A stretch of 64,000 nt of DNA from Morchella semilibera (Eukaryota > Ascomycota > Pezizomycetes > Pezizales > Morchellaceae): positions 558,001 to 622,000 of the forward strand of contig CM018607.1 in assembly GCA_009192285.1 (NCBI GenBank). Direction: 5' to 3'. Each line of letters begins with the position of its first letter. Position 1 is the first letter of the stretch. The notes beneath the pieces are model-generated. The model was not told the origin of the DNA, ran no database searches, and saw only the letters and a list, made by a program, of their open reading frames with translations. The position numbers were made by a program, and so were the translations under genes. This document shows positions 21,639 through 34,600 of the stretch, piece by piece.

Positions 21639-24600
21639 GACAGGTAACAAGTACCCGAAAATGCAGCTGCACTGAATTGGTGTATTTCCCTCTTTTAATC
21701 CAATAAGAATTACATCTCAGGACTTGCATATTCGGGTACCTCTTACCTGCCGCGATTATAACGCCAGTGTACTATCAAACAAAACATATTCAGTTTTCAC
21801 CAGTAGAAATACTTCATCCCCCCCCCCCACCTTTGTCATCTTCGGCACTTTCTTCGGTACTTGTTTCCCGATCACTAGAAGTACAGCGAGTGGTAAAATT
21901 ATCGTACTCGTCTACCAGGTAGAATTATGGGAAGAGTCTATTGGCCAAGTTAGCCATATGCATTCAAAGCCTAATAATTCGATCTCTCGCTGTATTTAAA
22001 ATCGATCCTCAATTTAACATCCCCTGGTAGGAGTGGTATGCACATTGCACCCATTGATCCAACCACGCGACACTAGCTTAGGAAGCAAGTTGATCTAAGT
22101 TTGTAAAGTTATAGTATGTATATGAAATTATGTGGTACATTAAGTTCGTCCAGGCCTAGGATCGATTAGTAAGAAACGTTTGGAGCTTATTGTCCCTAAA
22201 GTAGTGGTTTTTTTCTTAAAGTACATACATGTAGGTAACATCATCAGGATGTGGGCTATATTCTATTCTATTCGGTCCACAGGCAACTCAATTACATATA
22301 TATATGTAAGTTTATTAAGATAAATCTCTCACAGGCCTAGCTGCGTCTCCCTGCAAAAATCTCCGGAGTATACAGTACCAAAAATGAGGGGTGGGACCAC
22401 TATGTTATTCCCGTCAATAAGCTATAGCTAGTAATGCGATAAGAGTACAATGCTCTTCCTTCGATGCCGGTTTAATTCGGTATTTGTCACTAAATTTCGT
22501 AGCCCTATGACAGTGATTTCACACCGTTTTTTCATACTGCAAGAACTGCATGGATGGGCTATTGGAATTCGTAGAAGTATCTCCTCTATCAACAAGAAAT
22601 ACCAAAAATACATGTAGATACCTATAATATATCCCCATGCCTTGTTGCGCGGTGTGCATAGATATTTCCTGAAAATGAAAAGAATGTATCCAGATTTTGA
22701 CATAAATATGTGAATATTGCATGATGTCCGATATAATAAAGATTCTATGACCAACAAGTAATACAGACAAGGTCCGCCACAAACCGTTCGTTCAGAGACC
22801 CCATCCCCCCCCCCCTCTTTCTTTGCCGCCTCATTTAAGTGTCCGCCTGCGCAGACCGCCCCTACGAACTCAGAACCAGCCTTTGAGGATTGTCTAGGTA
22901 AGCACCTTCGACGTTTAGGCGCATGAAGAATATTAGGAACATCTAAGGGCCTTAACCCCGAAAGTTGAAAATTCCGGAAGAGTAGGCGATCACACCATTG
23001 GTACTAGTACTGCAGCAAATCGTGGCTTCGCACGACACCCGGTTGACCCGTTCGAGCACTTGGCATGGATACTGGTAGAACCCATCATAGCCAGTATTCG
23101 CCGTACAGCAAAAGTAATTTAAAAAAAAAGTGTGCAGTGAATAAAGAACTATATGTATAATCATAGTAAAGTCAGTACAGATAATCCCAGACCAAGCTCA
23201 AACACTTAATAACACAATATCAGCCCTAAGTGGGTAAATTTCATACTTACACAGATATCTACGAGTTCGAATTCATGAACAAAGTAGCTGTTCGTTCGAC
23301 CCCTTTTTCTGGGGAGAAGGTAGGGGCGCGGAAGGTGAGCTACTCCTGATAACAGAGCGGTTGTGAATATCTGATGTGGTACCACCCGCCGGGGTGGATT
23401 GCGAGTCTGTGGCGCCGCCGGCCTCTGGATCTGTACGTGCGACCGGACCCGGAGTTGACTATTCATAGAACCAGATAATTAGTACCGCAAGAAAATTGCA
23501 CCCCGAATGCTGTGGTCGTGGTCAAATGCTCCAGGTAATTAACAAGGATGCTAAAGAGGAATGTAAATTTGTACATACACTAGTGTTGTAGCGCTTCCGA
23601 AACTGGATAACCCCTATAATTCCCACAATAACTCCGAAAATACTGATAATAATTCCGACAAGGGCGAAGGTGTCACTCCTATTCAATGTTGATACACCCA
23701 TCTGGAAATTCTGACAGAATTTAGCTGTGAAGTTCGTGTTGGACGATACAAATGGTTGATAGTGTGTTTGCTTGTTTCTCTAGATCTAGAAACTATGGTG
23801 GCGAAGGCTGTTGATAGCTAGCTCCGGGTCGACGTTAATCAGTTGATCGCGTGCGAAAAATTGATGCAGGGAGGGAACGATATATTAATTATTTGCGTTC
23901 AATTGCGCATTAGATGTAGATCATTTTATGGGGTACCCCTCTTCCCAAAAACCTCCGCCAGCGGAGGACTCGACAGGACTCCACTAACCAAGCTGACGCG
24001 GCTGAGCTCTGCACAATAACAGCCTTGTGAGAGTCGTTTGCTTACAATCTAAGGGTATTATACCAGATATTCCATCTATCCATGCACACGATGTGCCAAT
24101 TAATGTCCTTTCTTCGACTGACGATAGTATGTATGTGGTGTATTGTGAGGTCTTCAGTCACTCACCCACTCACTACCAACGTACACAAGAGCCACTCTAG
24201 ATATAACTTTGAAAGTAGAATAAGTCGAAGCTTTTGATCTAATGTACCCAATCTCTACGCACAAATCCCTATCAATATATAGTACGTAACTTAATTGAAT
24301 GATCCTATACTCTGACCCCCTAAAACATATATCTTTAACTACTGGATGAGTGACTGGAACGTAAAGCAGTCTTGAGTTACCTATATCTAGCCTACTATCC
24401 CTCACCTGGCGCCGTCAACTACAAGCCCATTAGCTTTAGTGACGGCCGGCTGACTTTGGTTATAATCGTGATGACCTGTCCCCTCTGTCGATCGTTATCT
24501 TCCATCGCTCCTATAAACCAAAGAGAGAGGGAACATGCGCAGTGTGTCGAATTATAGAACCTTTACGGATTTGGGCCCGATCGGTCGCATAAAAAAACTA

Positions 24601-26385
24601 CCTAGTCCCTACGGCTACCATACGCCACCCGCCGTGCTAGGACAATTAGATTGGTGACCCCAAATACACGGTCTGGAATGGAATCTGAGGTTAAGGCTTC
24701 ACCCCCAGGTCCTTTGTGCTCGCTAAAATGTTTACCCTCCATTAGACCTCCCAGCAACTACACTACCCAATTTTGAGATCACGTGTAATATATATGAGAT
24801 CGTTAATTTGTACCTGCTGGCGGTGCGCCGAGCGTTAGTGACATATGCATACACTGCGCTGTCCAGCAGCAATTACCTGAGTGAAGAATACTATGTGTAT
24901 TTTGGTGTAGGTCGTGCATAAATCTATATTAAATGTGTACCTTTTACCCTCAACCAATAACCTTCTGAAAAGTATGTATATATAAAGTACTTACTCCATT
25001 GAAGATGGTAGATGACAAGAGTAGAGGTGAATCCGCAGCCTGGACAAATGGCACACATGAGATGAGCCAGCACAGCCTTTTTGCACCACGTGGGCTTTAT
25101 CTTCTTTTTCTGGCTTCTCTACCGCAGCGAATGTCTGTCTCTTTATCAGCACAGGATCGTGCCATGCGCCAAAGCCACAAGATCTGAAAATTGCCTTGAT
25201 GTGGGAGTAACAGCACGCAATCTTCCATCCTTGGGGACGCACCTTGTTGTGCCATATTGTTTTCTGTTAACTCATTAATTTCTTAATTCATTAATTGCGT
25301 GTAGCCTTTCTGCTATGGCAATCTGTTGTACCATAAATCAGAGGTAGCACACATACACACGCAGATATGTTTTATGAACCTCGTATTCTAATGTTATAAT
25401 TATCGTGCATGCGCATTTTTATTTTACTCCTATATTACTGCGCCGATAGTTAGTTTCTACACAATCTTTCATGGCTTAGCACTGATCAATGTGGGTGAAA
25501 GATTTGAGAATTACGCAAGTAGTCAACTGCTACCGGTGGATATATATAGCATAATGACGAGCTCAACGGCTGATTCCTCGGAGATGAGAACTAGAGGAGG
25601 AACTCGACGAAAGTAACATGAATTACCGTATGAAGGTTGAGGAGGGTGTAGATGTTCTATCAGAGTCTTCTGTTGGCTTGTTATCACAGCCAACCAACTT
25701 ATATTTCACTCCTCCTTCCTGCCCGTTCACTCTCTGTGGCCCGCATCCCACGACACCTAGTTGACAAGGGCAGTGATCGGCTGTCTTGTAGCTATGTTAT
25801 TCCCAGAACATGCACCGCCTTCCTACACACAGTACCCACGAAGAGTGCATGTGCTGCATGTAAGAACGGTATGAGATCAATAAGCTTTGGATGTATCGGT
25901 CTGTGGGCAAGATGATGTACTGACTAACACTGACCTTAATCCTATAACGCCCTTCGGTATCTCTTGCTCTTAACATTTTGTTTAGATATTAAATGGTGGG
26001 ATTGGAACCTTTTACCTAGCATGATCAGAGAGTGTAAACCCAATTGTTTCACACCAAGGGAACCCGATCTGCATGATGCTCGGTAAACCCAAAGGTTTTG
26101 GCGCCGTACGAGGCGCACACGGCTGAACTTCTCCGGTGATCAAAGCCTAGTAGCCGGTTATACGGCTCAGGGTGAATCAGCAAACTTTGCTCATGATCAC
26201 TAGGTAGAGATAAACGTACTCCGATTATCCTTCCAGTGTTGAGGAGTGATGTATCTTGGGGTGAGTAGATGCGATGCAAGTGAAAAGACTAGCATGAAGT
26301 GATGTTGATCAGGAGTCTACCACTAAAGGAGATACACATGAAGCTAGTCTCTTGGCACCATATATTAAACTGTCAACGCCGATCC
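21639..26385. other. Gene-free intergenic DNA
   Basis: No ORF over about 110 codons and none with coding character. TACATGTA occurs at 22,226 and 22,609. A short perfect hairpin CCTCCGC-CA-GCGGAGG lies near 23,965. Poly-C tracts lie near 21,820 and 22,806. I recognise no gene or element. Confidence 0.55.
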
Positions 26386-26485
26386 TAGTCTCGTTCCCGG
26401 ACCCAATATTAATCGGTGTTCCTTTTTGTGGTGGTGTGGACTAATATAAAACACCAATCACACCAAAATAGGGGGCACGAGAATA
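26386..26485 (-). mobile_element. 100-bp deletion derivative (MITE) of the DUF6589/RecQ transposon
   Basis: Starts TAGTCTCGTTCCCGGACCCA like the right end of the large element. It ends, read inward on the minus strand, TATTCTCGTGCCCCCTATTT followed by TGGTGTG, like the left end. So it holds both ends and nothing else, in inverse orientation. The flanks GCCGATCC (26,378-26,385) and GCCGACCC (26,491-26,498) could be an imperfect duplication, with TA slippage at the right edge. Confidence 0.8.
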
Positions 26486-26736
26486 TATATGCCGACCCTA
26501 TAACAGAGGGTCGGGATTTGTATGGGGGATCTTTTTTTTTTTTTTTTTGAATCAATTGTATTTGTTTAAGGTACAAAACATTGCATAAAGTTAAAACTAT
26601 GGCATAAAAAACCTCTGTGCCTCCGCAACTCGACTATCCCCTTAAAGAAACTAAATCAAAACCAACTCCTACAAATGAAATTAAACATAGGAAAATACAA
26701 TATTTGGCCTGAGGCCGGTGCCTTCAGTAGGACTTT

Positions 26737-29700
26737 TTAAGACGCGTATATTGGGTTGAATGGAAGTCCCAGTATTTGTGATTCGGTTGTGGACATTGTG
26801 GTCAAAGTGGAGATCGATGTCCCTGAGTGTGGGGATGAGATTTCGTGTGGTATTGGATAATTAATCCTCGCGGCCACTATGAAGCCGCTGAGAATTGTGG
26901 AGAGGTGTGGATTTGTCCAAATCTCTGAAAGAGAGGTGGCGGAGGCGATTTCTGATGGTCTGAGGTTTTCGATGTTTGGACATCTCAGAATGATGTGCGA
27001 GGGTGTCTCGTCTTCCAAATTGCATCTGGTGCATAAAGAGGAGAGATGAATATTAATCCATGATTTTTGTCCGCGTAGATAACTCTTGCCTGCTCTCATT
27101 TGATGTATGCGAGATGCAACGAATTTATGTAAATTGGTAAAGAAAGGCGGTGTAGTTGTTAGGGGATAGGGATAGTAAACTGGTGGTGGGTAGTGATAAT
27201 TCCAATTTGCTATGAGTTGGGACTTTGCTCTAGCGGCCATCTTATTAGGGGGGACGCCCTCTTCGATAAGTGGTCTGATGATTGAGCAGAGGTGTTCGAT
27301 TGGGAGATGATTAACTCCTTTAATTGCGTTGGAGTTCCATTTCTTGGGGGGGTTGGGTAGTGCCTTTAGTAAGAGTGCATGGGTATAGAATCTATCAGAT
27401 GTTGTGGTGGGGAAGGATTGCGAAGTCCTGCCCGTGACCGGATTGGCCATGGGGGGGGCTTGTAGAATTCTAATAGCGTATTTGCATTTTAGGAAGTGTA
27501 GATAAAGGTCTAGAGGAGGTGAGCCGGCTTCTGCCCATAGTGCGCGTTGGTTCGTAGATCTAAAGCACCCTGTGGTCCATCGGAGAACTGAATTCCAAAA
27601 TGTATTCATTTCTTTAATTGCTGATGTTGGAGTGAGGACTGCACCTCCATATGTAAGCATGGGTCTTATCGCCATAAGGGCGATTTTCCTGCAGTTCTGT
27701 GACGACAGTCCTTTTCCTGCAGAGGAGAAGCGTTGAATTATGCCGAAGGCGGCCCTTGCTGCGGCAAGTCTTCGTTTGTAGTGTTCATTGGGGTTGAGTG
27801 AGGGAGAAAGCCAGAAACCTATCCATTTTACCTAGCTTGAGGGTTGGATTATTTGACCCTCTAGGCTGATTGGTAAATAGCACACCTGGGAGCGGTCCCT
27901 GGGGGTTCTCCAGTGGATTAAATCGGTTTTTGTGACTGAGAAGAAGATATTGTGGGGGTGTGCTAATTGAGTTAGCTTGTTGTAGTGTTGGGTCAAGATC
28001 GTAATATTTTGTTGGTAGGATTGCGATCCTACAGTTATCGCTAGATCATCGACGTAGGAGAGTGATATGCCTGGGTGTGGATCATAGTTGTGTAAAAAAC
28101 TAATATATATCAGGAAGAGAAGTGGGGAAATCGGTGATCCTTGCGGGACGCCGACTTGTATGGGGCAGGCCACCTTTGGGGACCCTTTGTAGAGAAGTGT
28201 AATATATCTGTCAGACATGAAGGATAAGACCCAGTTGACGATATATTTTGGGACGTGTGCTTTTTCCATAATGTCTTTAAGTGAGGTTTTGAGGACATGG
28301 TTGAAGCCTCCTTTGACATCTAGGAAGAGTGTTGTGACTTTGAGCTTTGCTGTCTGCATGGCTCGGGTTTCGTTTATAAGGCAGGTAGCAGCGTCTGCCG
28401 TAGAAAGACCTGCTACCGACCCGCATTGATTTGGATGGAGAATACCGACCGCTTTTGCAATATTGGCCAGTCTTGTAGTTACAATCTTTTCTAGGATCTT
28501 GGAAAAGGTTTGTAGTAGGACTATCACTCTGTAGGATGAGGGTAGTGTGTAGTCTGTTTTATTGGGTTTTGCTAGTATCAGTCCGTTGGCTTTTTTCAGG
28601 GCCAGTGGGTGATAACCGTGTATTAAGAGTTGATTCAGGAGTGTGGTAATGATAAGAGGGTTTGCCCTATGGATACTTTTCCATACTGGGTATGGGATAG
28701 TATCTGGGCCTGGGGCAGAAAGATTTGATGTAGGGCCCAGCGCATTGCATATTTCTTGAGGTGTAATGACTGGAGCATTGGGATCCAATATGGGGAAGGG
28801 GTTGATTAGATCTGGTTTAGGAGGAAAAAACGCATTCACCAAGTTCTGATTAAAAAGCATAGGGGTTGGTGAATTCGGAAGCGATGGGATTTTGTCTTCT
28901 GATCCAGAGGCCATTTTCTTGATCCTCCAGACGTCTTTCGTTTGGGCGTTCGATATGTAGCTATTCCAGTGGTCTGATTTTGCCTTTTTAATGGCGTTAA
29001 AATAGGCGTTTCTGGCCGCTTTCATTTCGAATGGTGGGGCGTTTCCTTTGCGGTAGGCTCTGTGAACTGAGTGGTAAATTTTTCTGAGTTGGCTGATGTT
29101 TGGGTTCCACCATGCCTTGGACCATTTAGATATGGTTTTGAGAGGAGTAGCGGTTTTGATTGTATCGACGAGTGTATTGAAATTTTTCTCGAACCAATCG
29201 TCGATTGCATTGGGCATTGGACAGGGAGGAATTTCGAAATTTTGAAGCTTTGGGTTCAGCAGATTCCAGTCCGTAAGCTTCCAGTTGTGAACTTGGAAGG
29301 GTTCGAAGTCTGCTGTGGGAATTTGTAAGGAAAGAGCCAGGGCTTTATGATCCGACCCTGTTGCTTGTGAAATAGGAAGCCATTTTCTAATGAATTTGGC
29401 TGCTTGCGTATTGGCGAATGCCAGGTCTATAACTCCGTGCCTTTTCTTCTGATCTGGAGATAGTCTGGTGTAGGTACCGGGGCTATTAATGAGCGTGTAA
29501 CCACGGTGGGTTGCCGTATTAAAATATGGATTAGATAAGTTTAATTCCCTTTGGTTAAAGGAGCGAAGTGGATCTGCATTTGGATGATGAATATTAAAGT
29601 CCCCTAGTATTATAGCAGGAGTACTGGTACGAATAAACAAATCCTGAGGGTTGTGTGAACGAATGTTGGGTTTTAATTGACGATTATAAATGCAATAAAT

Positions 29701-30048
29701 ACTGAGTGAAGTAAAAGTATTATTGCTTGTTTTGCATTCGAGGTTGATATTTGTAATATCACCTCTGTGTGAAGGAGTAGTAAGGAAAGAATTTTTATCG
29801 AGTAGAGCATTATTTAGATAAATGCATGTGGATATTTTATCTTCTTTTTGAGTAGGTGTTGGGGAAATAAGCGTAAAGGTAGGGACTGTGAGTGGTATTT
29901 CATTTTTAAGAGGAGGTTCTTGAACTGCTATAATATGGGCTTCTTGCACCATTTTAAGCGAAAAGAGTGAAATAAGAACATTATTGCTGCTGGCACAATT
30001 GTGCTGTATTATGCGTAGAAAGGAGTGTGTTTTGGTTGTAGTACTCAT
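26737..30048 (-). pseudogene. LINE ORF2: endonuclease and reverse transcriptase, one in-frame stop
   Basis: An N-terminal AP-type endonuclease/exonuclease/phosphatase domain (QHNCASS, VQEPP, GDFNIHH, SDHKAL; about residues 10-240) is followed by reverse transcriptase: FLDVKGGFNHV (motif A), PQGSPISPLL (motif B), YVDD (catalytic), about residues 470-720. A C-terminal zinc segment CTRCNLEDETPSHIILRC lies near 27,000. No RNase H is evident. TAG at 27,832-27,834, after the reverse transcriptase, interrupts an otherwise open frame of about 1100 codons and fits CAG to TAG. The C-terminal part would be lost unless the stop is read through. Confidence 0.9.
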
Positions 30049-30051
30049 TGT

Positions 30052-31554
30052 TTACAATTGTGTGATGGGATTTGATTGTTCCTGGGGGGCATCTGTCATA
30101 GTTGCTTCCATGGGGGTAATTGGGGTGGTCTTTTCCGTTTTCTTTTGGTTGGCTTCGATAATGGCGAGAAGAGCCGCGCAGTTGCGGGAGGTTGCTTGAT
30201 GGCCTCCGTTGCAATTAGTGCATTTCGCTTTCGTAACGTCGCAGCATCCCAAGGCTTCGAACCATCTTCCTTTGCAGCTTGGGATTGGGCATGAGTGTTG
30301 TGCTCTGGTGTGTTCTTTGGCGCAGACGGGGCAGGTTGGTTTTGCTTGTTTGCATCCTTGGGTGGCGTGTCCAAAGGCATAGCAGTTGCGGCATTGGGTA
30401 GAGGGGGTAGCGGACCACATAATTTGGCATTTTCTGGGTCTGGAGAAAAGTCTGATAGAGGAGCCAATAACAGTGGATTCTTCTGATGTAACTGTAATAA
30501 TTATTGAGGAGGTGGCCTTGAGGTTGCGGAGATCGTCGTCCTTGTTGAGGAATCGGCAGGCGAAGGGTGTAATTCCTGTTGCCAGGCGTACGATTTCCGG
30601 GAAGCTGTCGTTGGGTATCTCTTTATTTTTGAGATTGTATAGAGGGACGCCATGGATGGCAATATCGACATTAGTCGGGGCGGGGCGGAAGCATGTGTAA
30701 GGGTTCTCAGTGCTGCCGATTTTCTGGTTTACAATCGCGGTCATCGCTTCGTACCAAAGGGCATAGGTGGCGGATGAGACTGTGTGGTGTGGGAGAATTG
30801 ACACGGAACCTTTGGCGTTAATGTTAACGGAGAGGGCTGTGACTGGGTGGACTTGTTTATTCCTGGCTAGCATTTGTGCAAGGGCTACTGAGAGTTCGGC
30901 AGCGACACGGTCGCTTTCTGGTACGGGTTGTGGGGAGGTCCTGGTTGTGAAGAAGCGACGTTGGGCGGCAGGAAGGGCCTTTGCTTGCTCTGTAGCAGGG
31001 GTGGTCTTCTTGTTCTGACGTTTTTTCTTCGGTGATGCTGTTTCCCAAGTATTAAGATTCTCTTGGGCTGCTTGAAGATAGGACTTTCTCTCAGTAACTG
31101 CGGGGGGGGGTCTGGTTTGGCGTTGTTGTTGTGGTTGGGGTAATTGCTGTTGTTGTTTGTGTTGTTTTGTTTGGGTTTGTGGTGGTGGTGGCTGTTGGAG
31201 AATGGGTGTTTTTTGAGTATTGGCTTCCTGGAGGAGAGTTTCGACCCTGTCGAAACGATTATTGATTTCCGGGGTTGCCCGTTGTTCCTTGAGTTTATGA
31301 ATATCCTCGGTTAGGATATCGATGGATTGTGTTTGGCTGGCCACTTCACCGGTTAGGATGGTGGTCTGTTTGACTACGCCCAGAATGAGCGTGAGGAGAA
31401 GCCTGACATCGTCAGAGGTGTTAGAATCGTCGAAGATTATCATGGCGAGGTCGCCGATGGGGTTAGTGAATGTGTTATCAGTGATCTCGCCGTCGACTAG
31501 GCCCACTTGCATGGAGTCGAAGGCTTTCTGCATTGCTTGGGAGGGTGGGGGCAT
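30052..31554 (-). CDS. LINE ORF1: RNA-binding zinc-knuckle protein
   Basis: 500 residues, uninterrupted. The N-terminal half is acidic and then very Gln/Pro-rich. The C-terminal third has three Cys/His clusters: CRNCYAFGHATQGC (CX2CX4HX4C), CPVCAKEHTRAQHSC and CTNCNGGHQATSRNC. This arrangement is typical of ORF1 nucleocapsid-like proteins that bind element RNA. It ends three bases before the ORF2 start, so ORF2 may be translated by reinitiation. The start at 31,554 is the first ATG of the frame. Confidence 0.9.
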   Translation of the reverse strand: MPPPSQAMQKAFDSMQVGLVDGEITDNTFTNPIGDLAMIIFDDSNTSDDVRLLLTLILGVVKQTTILTGEVASQTQSIDILTEDIHKLKEQRATPEINNRFDRVETLLQEANTQKTPILQQPPPPQTQTKQHKQQQQLPQPQQQRQTRPPPAVTERKSYLQAAQENLNTWETASPKKKRQNKKTTPATEQAKALPAAQRRFFTTRTSPQPVPESDRVAAELSVALAQMLARNKQVHPVTALSVNINAKGSVSILPHHTVSSATYALWYEAMTAIVNQKIGSTENPYTCFRPAPTNVDIAIHGVPLYNLKNKEIPNDSFPEIVRLATGITPFACRFLNKDDDLRNLKATSSIIITVTSEESTVIGSSIRLFSRPRKCQIMWSATPSTQCRNCYAFGHATQGCKQAKPTCPVCAKEHTRAQHSCPIPSCKGRWFEALGCCDVTKAKCTNCNGGHQATSRNCAALLAIIEANQKKTEKTTPITPMEATMTDAPQEQSNPITQL

Positions 31555-31696
31555 GGTTGCAGGGGGGGTTGGTAATGCTTGAAGTCTAAGTTCTAAAGAC
31601 TTTTGTGCTTGTGTAACGCGGTTGCTTCACAGATTTTGGTGGTTAATTTCAAAAATTGGTAGAATAGCGGGAAAGGAGCTGTTTGTATGGGGGATC

Positions 31697-34600
31697 ATGA
31701 TATGATCAATTATATTACTAGTTTGCTTTTTCCTGGGGTCAGCATTTTGCTGACAGGTTCAAGGATAGCATTGATCGACCCGTGGTTGGTGTCTCTTGGC
31801 AGGGCCGTTTAAGAATCTTATCTCTAGCATATATATTGCCCCTGATATCGATCTCCATATGATCTACCCATAATCCTATGCCACAAGGGGTCGATCGTGA
31901 CGCCCGTTAGGTAAACTAAACAGCAGTTCACGATAAGTAATTAATTAAGGATATATTTAAATTATATAATACCGCATATACACCGGTAGGCGAGGCTACA
32001 GGCCGCGGATAGACGAGCTCTCAATGCATGAATTCTCCTAACTCTGTTTAATCTTAAGCCCTGACCACGCCACTGCTCCCATTGTGTGGAATTTTACCCC
32101 TATTCCGAATGACTTTTATGACTCCTTCATGCATAGCCTACTGATGAGCGTTATCATGAGTACATAAGTGTAGTCAGTGATAACATTTAATACTGGAGTG
32201 CGCTGATTTTGCCGTCATTAATGAGTACGCTACGACAGCTGCAACGCCTGCAGGCTTTGTTCCTATGGGAAATTTGCCGCGTTCCCTGTTGTATATATAT
32301 ATCTTAGAGGTTGATGGCAGATATAATTAAATTAGTGCGGATATCATGACGATATGAACAAAAAGCTACTAACTGTACCGGCATTCTCACAAGCCACTAT
32401 GGCCATACATTTACCGCCCATATTTTCTGCCCCATACTAAACTTTCTCACCCCACAGAAATAACCCAATCATATGAATTAAAGCTAGGTGATCATCTCCA
32501 CCCATGTGCGTTCGCATTTTATTTGTCTTAGGGCTCGAGTTGCTATGACGACAGCTAAGTGAAGCTTTTTTTCTTCACCCCCGATCCCCCGAATAAACTA
32601 TATCAGTATTAATACAGTTATTCGAATTGATATTCATGCTTTTCTTCTTATTTCAGATCCCCCCAGTTGCAGTCCAGAAAACTACATGAACTCAAGTGTA
32701 TATTGGCACATGCACACTAGGATATACTGTACTCTTAACAAGTGATTCTCATGCAGAAAATCGTACAGAGCTAGTGGTCATCAAGTCTCGCCACCGAAAT
32801 TTGTCAAGCTTATGATTTGAAATGTAATTATAATTATGTAGTTATCGATCGATATATCGTATTAATTCACTTCGGCGGTCAGCCCGAGAGGTTGATATTG
32901 ACTATTACAGATGTGTCAAAAGAGTACTAGTACCAAGGCCAGCTTCGCAGCGCCCGAGTGTCATGAGTTGTGATGACCTAGTATACTTGTATATAGCTAC
33001 ATGTATATACGTTATATACGCAGGCAAGCCAGTACACAATACATATGTGGCCCACCTGTCTAAGTGTGGCCGACTCCGGCGAGATCCGGCCACTAACATA
33101 TCTAGCTGCTGAGGCAGACAGCTGCACCAAGATGATCAATCAAACGTATTATAATTACACTAGTAGGTGGTTGCATTGTATGGAGGGGCGAATATATATG
33201 TCAGCGGTAATCTTACCAACAGTGGTGAAAATAATATAATACCACCGAATCTATATAGTACTACAATACCATATGTCTCAAATTTAAATTGAATATTAGG
33301 AAAGAGTAAATTGGCTGGGGAGGTGAATCCCCCAAAACTGGGACTGATCGAAGCACTCTGCTGTTCCCTCTAGCCTGTCGCTGTCCCCAGTAGCCTAAGC
33401 TATCGCTATTCCCTCAACCTATCGCTATCCCCTATACCCTACCGCTATTCCCTCAATTGAAAGGGTGGGAATAATATATTATTGGACCAACTTGCGGTCG
33501 CGAGCTGGCCACTGCTAGTAATTTGTACTCTATAATGTCACTTTTATGGTAAAAGCACAGATCTTTTGGCTGAAAGGGGCTATATAATGCCAATAATTAT
33601 ATAAATGAGCCCTATTGTCTGCCGGCCGCGGCCGGTAGGGAACCTAGCTCACCACTGCCAACAGGAACCTCCACCACTGGTGGCAGGTTATATCACTGGT
33701 GCGCCGCGTACCGGCTTGGTGAGTACTTCACCACCGGTAGAGGGCTTTCACAAGTGTTAATCGGGATTCATGATAGCACAGCATAAAGACTATAACTCAG
33801 TACAGTGCCTTTGCCGGAACCAGAACTGAAATCCAGTGCCTATACCACCGTTGGTAAAATGACACATTTGCCGCGCGCGCCCCATATAGATATATTAGGT
33901 CGCACGTTATACCCAATTGCACCTCCCACTTCTAACCAAGAATTCTGTTTTTTGGAAAAAAAGGAACAAGAAAAGAAACGAGAGCCCAGTACAAACATCA
34001 ATCGACCGCAGAAAGGCTTTAAGGTCCATTATCTGAACTATCCTGTAACTACGTGTACATGTCATGTCATCTTGTAGACTCACGTGTGTGATTCTCCACG
34101 ATCTAACTACATGTAGATACACTTCTGGGTAAAGTACGTACGTACCCAAATCATCAACGCCTGATCCTCCCTACAGAAAAAAAAGAGAAGAAAAAAAAGG
34201 AAGAAAAAAACTCATATATGCACCATCCGGGGAATTCAGATCTATGGCATGTAACTGGATGTCAAACCGAACCAACTCATTTCAAACTGCAGCTTGCGTG
34301 CGTTATATCATGCATGCACGTCAGATCATCTCTATCGCGCGCCCTAATCAAAACATATGCGTCTAATGCACCTGTCAAGATACCCAACTCTGCAGGGCTT
34401 CATGCAATCTACCACCTCACACCCTTATCAATAAACCATACCTCGTCACGATTACACCGTTGGGTTACTTCGTGATGCAGAGTATGTGGTATACATCAAG
34501 ATACTTTGTCCCCTACGTATAAGGACGCAGCTAGCTAGCTGGTCAGGCTACGTCTTCACGACAGGAATTTCAGTCAACACCTCATAACCAACACCGCATC

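Larger units (their letters stand above)
26532..31681 (-). mobile_element. Full-length LINE retrotransposon with 15-bp target duplication
   Basis: Perfect 15-bp duplication TTTGTATGGGGGATC at 26,517-26,531 and 31,682-31,696. The 3' end is a 17-nt A tail, seen as T at 26,532-26,548. ORF1 and ORF2 are separated by three bases (TAA ACA ATG). The 5' leader is about 127 nt. Two ORFs, an APE-type endonuclease and a zinc-knuckle ORF1 place it near the Tad/I-type fungal LINEs. A perfect duplication and complete length indicate a recent insertion. Confidence 0.93.
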
